Source of the DNA: Mallotus nudiflorus
Lineage: Eukaryota > Streptophyta > Magnoliopsida > Malpighiales > Euphorbiaceae
DNA: 64,000 nt
Assembly: GCA_947683625.1 (NCBI GenBank)
Contig: CANTUR010000043.1
Coordinates: 1,240,001 to 1,304,000 of the forward strand
Direction of reading: 5' to 3'
Shown: piece after piece, positions 60,466-64,000 of the stretch
Position numbering within the stretch: the stretch's first letter is position 1
How the letters are laid out: every line of letters starts with the position of its first letter
The notes under the pieces: model-generated
The model's database searches: none
The model's input: the letters and a program-made list of their open reading frames with translations, nothing else
What the model was told of the DNA's origin: nothing
Made by a program: the position numbers and the translations under genes

Positions 60466-61645
60466 AAATTATTAAACTTTACCTTATTTACACCCGTGCC
60501 CCTCCCTCCTCTTCTTTTTCTCCGGACGCGACCCTCACCTTCACCGCTTGTAACTTCCGTTCACCGCCGTTCAGAGTGCCTCTTGGCGTGCCACCTTCGT
60601 CCTCAGCCATTCCCCGCCGCCAGCAGCTCCATTTCCTGTCGAGTTTGGGCGGAAATAGCTTGAGTTGCCGAAACTCAAGCTTCATGTCGTTCTTCCTCCT
60701 CCGGCCATTATTCTTCGCGTTTCCGGTGTCCTTGAGCTCCTCAAGCTTCGGTTTGAGCTCTAACTCCCTCAATTTTTCTGTTTCTCGATTTTTCAATTTT
60801 GGCCATATTGAATTTTTGAATTTTTTTTAAGGTTTTCTTTGTGATTCATGAAAAATTCCTTAACAAATATTTCTCCCCTTAGCTTAATCTTCATGTGTGA
60901 ATTTTTATAGAATTTTTGGAATTTATTTTTATTTTTGGGTATTTTTGATTATTTTATTATTATTTTCTAATTTTTGAAAATTAATTAAATTAATTATGAA
61001 ATTGTGTTTTATGGTAAATATAGGTGTTGACATGAATTATAGAAATTTATTTGTAATTTTTGTGAATTTTTATGTATTTATTTTGAATTTATTTAGTTTA
61101 TGTAATTTTGGAAAATTAGGTTAATTATGTGTTTAATTGAAATTAATTGGTTAATTGAGTATATTTATTGATATTGTTGAAATATATGTTGAGAAAATTA
61201 ATTTTGTGCAATTATATTATTTTTGGTGAATTTTTGGGATTAATTTTAGTATATTTATATATATAGGGGTATTTTGATAATTTTACATTAAATTGGCTAA
61301 AAATGTAATTAAATCAGTTTTAATAGTTATTTAGGACATAAAAATGATTCTACAAATTATTTAGTATTTTTAACTAATTAAAACTATTTTTCGTAAATTA
61401 TTTTCAATTATATATATAATATACGATTTTTCTAATAAAATGAGTTTTTATCGGTTTTTACTGTGTTTTAGGGTTAATTACATAATTTCTACTTATAAAA
61501 TGTATTTTTGGTATATAAGGGCATTTTCAGCATTTTGTAAATATTCTGTGAATTGTGGACCTCGATCGGTAATTTATAGTTTGGGGCCCGACCGAGGGAT
61601 TGTGGTTGTAATTCTATATTTATTCTTGAAGTGCGTTTCTTTGCA

Positions 61646-61729
61646 GGACCGACTCTACTCTTTGAGTAGAGAGATGTCCGTTTTACAGGGGAGTTTCTGT
61701 CGAATTTTTGGTAGAATTCTCGTAAAACG
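61646..61729 (+). other. Conserved structured block of the LTR (3' LTR copy)
   Basis: After TTTCTTTGCAG, CTCTACTC/TTT/GAGTAGAG (61653-61671) is a perfect 8-bp hairpin. CGTTTTAC (61679-61686) pairs with GTAAAACG (61722-61729) around TTCTGTC/GGTAGAA. Confidence 0.62.
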
Positions 61730-63538
61730 TGATGTCCGGTCAAATTCTCATTTTAATTTTATCTCTAGTATTCTAGATCGAGTCTTTAGAACTTCTGTTA
61801 GATTTGTTATAATTCCTGTCATTTTTGTTTGTTTAGTTGCGCCGAGACCGAGGCCTAGTGGACCAGGCCCATCGAACTCATCTCGAGGAGCGCAATAATT
61901 GTGAGTTACTATTCTATATATATATGCTCTAGGGTGCATGATTTTAGAAATCTATGTTTTATTTTGACTAAAAATGCATAATGGTATTAATTAGTACTTG
62001 AGTTTATTTTAGTTTACTTTTGGTATATTTTAAACTATATGCATGTTTTATTAACGAATTATGTTTAAAATGTTTTCAAATACATTTCTAGTTTATTTTG
62101 TAATTTAATTGGATTTATTTGACGTATACATACTCGAAATATACCTGGTTTACTTTTAGTATATTTCTAGTATATATATGGTTATTGTTGCTATTATATT
62201 TAAATTCATGCATCATTTATTTTTATGAATGTATGTTCTATATTTCAATGGAGGATATTAATAGAATGTGCTACCTAGTGGGCAACGCTAGGACCGAGTA
62301 CGTACCGGTACGCCGATAGTATTTAGGCTATATTACTAACCTGTTTGAGGATATTGATTGGATTTGATTATTTGATGTGTGAGAAAGGATTTGGGAGTGT
62401 GATTGTTGGAGCTCGGTTAACCAAGTGTCTCGGGGCCAATCACACTGATAGTCAAACTGCTGGAGCTCGGTTGACTTAGTATCTCGGGGCCAGTCTATTG
62501 TCCAAATGGAACAAGTGAATTTATTTGGAATAAGTCAGCCTGTATGGTTAGAGTGTTGTCAAACACTGTTTTGAGGTTGCGATTTTCTAAGGTTTTATTC
62601 GATCCTTCATAAACTGTGATTTTCAATAAAAATATATAAAATGATTTTTATTGCATCTGTGTGTGTATTTGCTTGTATACATACATATTATATATACTTT
62701 TGACTGTGTGCATCGACATTTAGTATGCATATATATATATTATAGTAATTCATTCAGTGAGGTCTGACTCCCCTCCGTTGACTTTTTTTTTCAGGAGAGT
62801 CATCTTCATCAAACCTCAGTAGCAGATCTGTATGCCGAATTTCTTCCGCTTCGGCTTCTTTATGTAAACTGCTTATCTGAGTTATATTTTTATAATCTAG
62901 ACACTGCAGTAGTTATGGTCGATTGTGAGATTGTTGTATTATATTTGTGTGAGTTATGTATTTTAAGAATTTGAACTAAAACTTGTATTAAAAGTTCATT
63001 TATATATATGAGATAAGTTATTGATTTGAATCCTGAGGAGGATTATTATTTTGTTTTATTTATGATTTTATTTCCGCTGTAAATTGTATTATTATTATTA
63101 TTGTACGTTTTATTTTATTTTAGGTTTACTACGGGTTCCGGATTTGAAAGAATTCCCGTTCCCTAGCGCCGGTCATGACCCCTGTTTTGGGTCGTGACAA
63201 TATATATATAAATACAACACATGCACATAACATAATAATATTACTAAACCTAATAACAATAATAATAACAATAATGCTAACAATAATAATAATAATGATA
63301 ATGATAATAATAATAAGAAGAAGAATAATAATAATGACAATTACATTAATAATAACTTTAATATTTTTAAATAATAAAACTCCCAAAATAAACATTTTAT
63401 GTAAATAAAACTTTTAGAATAAAATAAATAAATAATATTTACAAATAATAATAATATTATATAAATAAAATTTAAAATTTTATTAACATTACATATCTCA
63501 AAATAATTATAAATTATTTAAAATACAGGGTCATTATA

Positions 63539-64000
63539 AGAAGAGTCCAAGTTTCATGCTAACAATCCTATCAAGATGCCTATACAACCCTATACAACAT
63601 CAACTATTCCCATAAGCTTTTGTTATACAAACATCAATATGATGTTAAGAAAAACCCAAAATAAAGCAACAAGCATTTGTTTTCCAAATAAAAGCTAACC
63701 CACCACTACGACCATAACAGTCAACACAAAAACACCCATCATAACCAATAACGCTTTTTATTTCACTAATTTTATTTTCATGAAGAAGAGTCTCACACAG
63801 AAAAATAAAATCTGGCTTACGAGATTTAACAATATCTCAAAGAGCTAAAACTGCATATGGGTTGCCAAGTCCACGTCAGTTCCAACTAACACAAATCATT
63901 AGGCATGACAAGGCTTATCTAAAAGCCTGACCGATATAATTAGGTCATTAGATTGAGCACTAGCAAGCATTAAAGCATTATCAGTATCTATTATAATGTC
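63539..64000 (-). pseudogene. L1-type LINE ORF2 remnant: 5' part of endonuclease
   Basis: On the minus strand ORF2 begins MICVSWN*RGLGNPYAV at about 63893, the classic start of plant L1 ORF2. It continues with KSRKPDFIFLCETLL (about 63820) and DGCFCVDCYGRSGGLAFIWK (about 63735-63680) of the APE-like endonuclease, to 63539 where the LTR interrupts. Upstream (63895-64000) is probably the end of ORF1 or the inter-ORF region. At least one stop (Cys to stop in SWN*RG) and shifts are present. It joins 53616-51561. Confidence 0.87.

Larger units (their letters stand above)
54721..63199 (+). mobile_element. Tekay/Del-like Ty3/gypsy chromovirus with truncated 5' LTR
   Basis: Order: 193-bp remnant of the 5' LTR (54721-54913), PBS, gag-pol pseudogene (55113-59904), PPT and a full 3' LTR (59916-63199). 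The 5' remnant is nearly identical to the last 200 bp of the 3' LTR, apart from two missing ATT units and scattered changes. The 5' end was lost at a TA array, so a left duplication is not available; the right end GGGTCGTGACA is directly followed by ATATATAT of the host LTR. Domain order (gag, PR, RT, RNase H, IN, chromodomain) and LTR length suggest the Tekay/Del clade. Confidence 0.92.
59916..63199 (+). repeat. Full 3' LTR (3284 bp), reference copy of the family
   Basis: Begins TGTAATATCCC and ends GGGTCGTGACA; the ends are imperfect inverted repeats over 11 bp. Layout: AT-rich U3-like part, (TA)n at 60400-60462, pyrimidine-rich start-like sequence and GC-rich leader (60485-60790). A T-rich stretch follows, then acceptor-like TTTCTTTGCAG (61646), the structured block (61653-61729), short degenerate TATAC/TATACCAAAAATA-type repeats (about 61980-62180), the tandem GGAGCTCGGTT repeat (62401-62501) and the end. 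No gene inside. Confidence 0.92.
53617..63538 (-). mobile_element. Minus-strand long LTR (solo, internally deleted) hosting a plus-strand gypsy element
   Basis: Left end TGTCACGACCC (53617) and right end GGGTCATTATA (63538) are flanked by AGAAG. The LTR's own sequence is 53617-54720 and 63200-63538, about 1.44 kb in total. Its middle, including the structured block, is missing. The break on the left lies in a (TA)n run at 54691-54720. No internal region of its own remains. It is close in sequence to 20786-22697. Confidence 0.85.

Noticed and set aside
60488..60830. Open frames of about 100 and 84 codons on opposite strands in the 3' LTR
   Set aside because: Same situation: leader-like GC-rich LTR sequence without conservation of frame in the 16440-16730 or 27600-27720 copies.
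63129..63408. Open frames rich in Ile on both strands
   Set aside because: They are translations of ATT/ATA simple repeats in the host LTR.

Overview
The window is nuclear DNA of a flowering plant, most likely a eudicot. It is AT-rich, has spliced GT-AG genes, and is dominated by plant-type Ty3/gypsy, Ty1/copia, LINE, hAT and MITE elements. Only one intact-looking host gene is present: an eight-exon, minus-strand gene (39043-43701) for a chloroplast S1 RNA-binding protein of the PDE338/RLSB type (523 aa). Facing it tail to tail is a decayed 1-aminocyclopropane-1-carboxylate oxidase (ACO) pseudogene (about 35694-38288) with a non-autonomous hAT element in its first intron. I cannot assign a species from the sequence.

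Left arm (1-22.7 kb): a Tat-type gypsy pol fragment (1-1195), then a decayed minus-strand chromodomain gypsy element of Tekay/Del type. A Sirevirus-like copia element (4930-12737, duplication ACCTT) splits its RNase H region. The gypsy element keeps only parts of its two long LTRs (1196-3172 and 15096-20785), and the right one is itself interrupted by a 3.4 kb solo LTR (15906-19333, duplication TTCAC). A further LTR fragment lies at 20786-22697.

Middle (23.5-35.2 kb): an LTR element with two 364-bp LTRs (23537-23900 and 34839-35202, duplication ATTAT) and no recognisable pol. It carries an approximately 3.3 kb LTR insertion (24676-31098), which in turn carries a 3.1 kb solo LTR (25139-28232, duplication TTCGT). 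This is a three-level nest. The gene island follows at about 35.7-44 kb, then mostly non-coding AT-rich DNA with a GAGGCGAT-palindrome repeat region (45.1-47.1 kb) and a mariner/Stowaway-type MITE (50394-50732).

Right arm (51.5-64 kb): a dead L1-type LINE on the minus strand, split by a minus-strand LTR (53617-63538, duplication AGAAG). Inside that LTR sits a plus-strand Tekay/Del-like element with a truncated 5' LTR, PBS, decayed gag-pol, PPT and a full 3284-bp 3' LTR (59916-63199).

The strongest unexplained signal is in the long LTRs of the Tekay-like family, present here in nine full or partial copies. Seven copies carry an approximately 80-nt block with an outer CGTTTTAC/GTAAAACG pairing, an inner pairing and an adjacent CTCTACTC/GAGTAGAG hairpin. 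Paired positions change together between copies, and the block lies directly downstream of a 3' splice-site-like sequence kept in all seven. This suggests a structured, possibly spliced, RNA leader.
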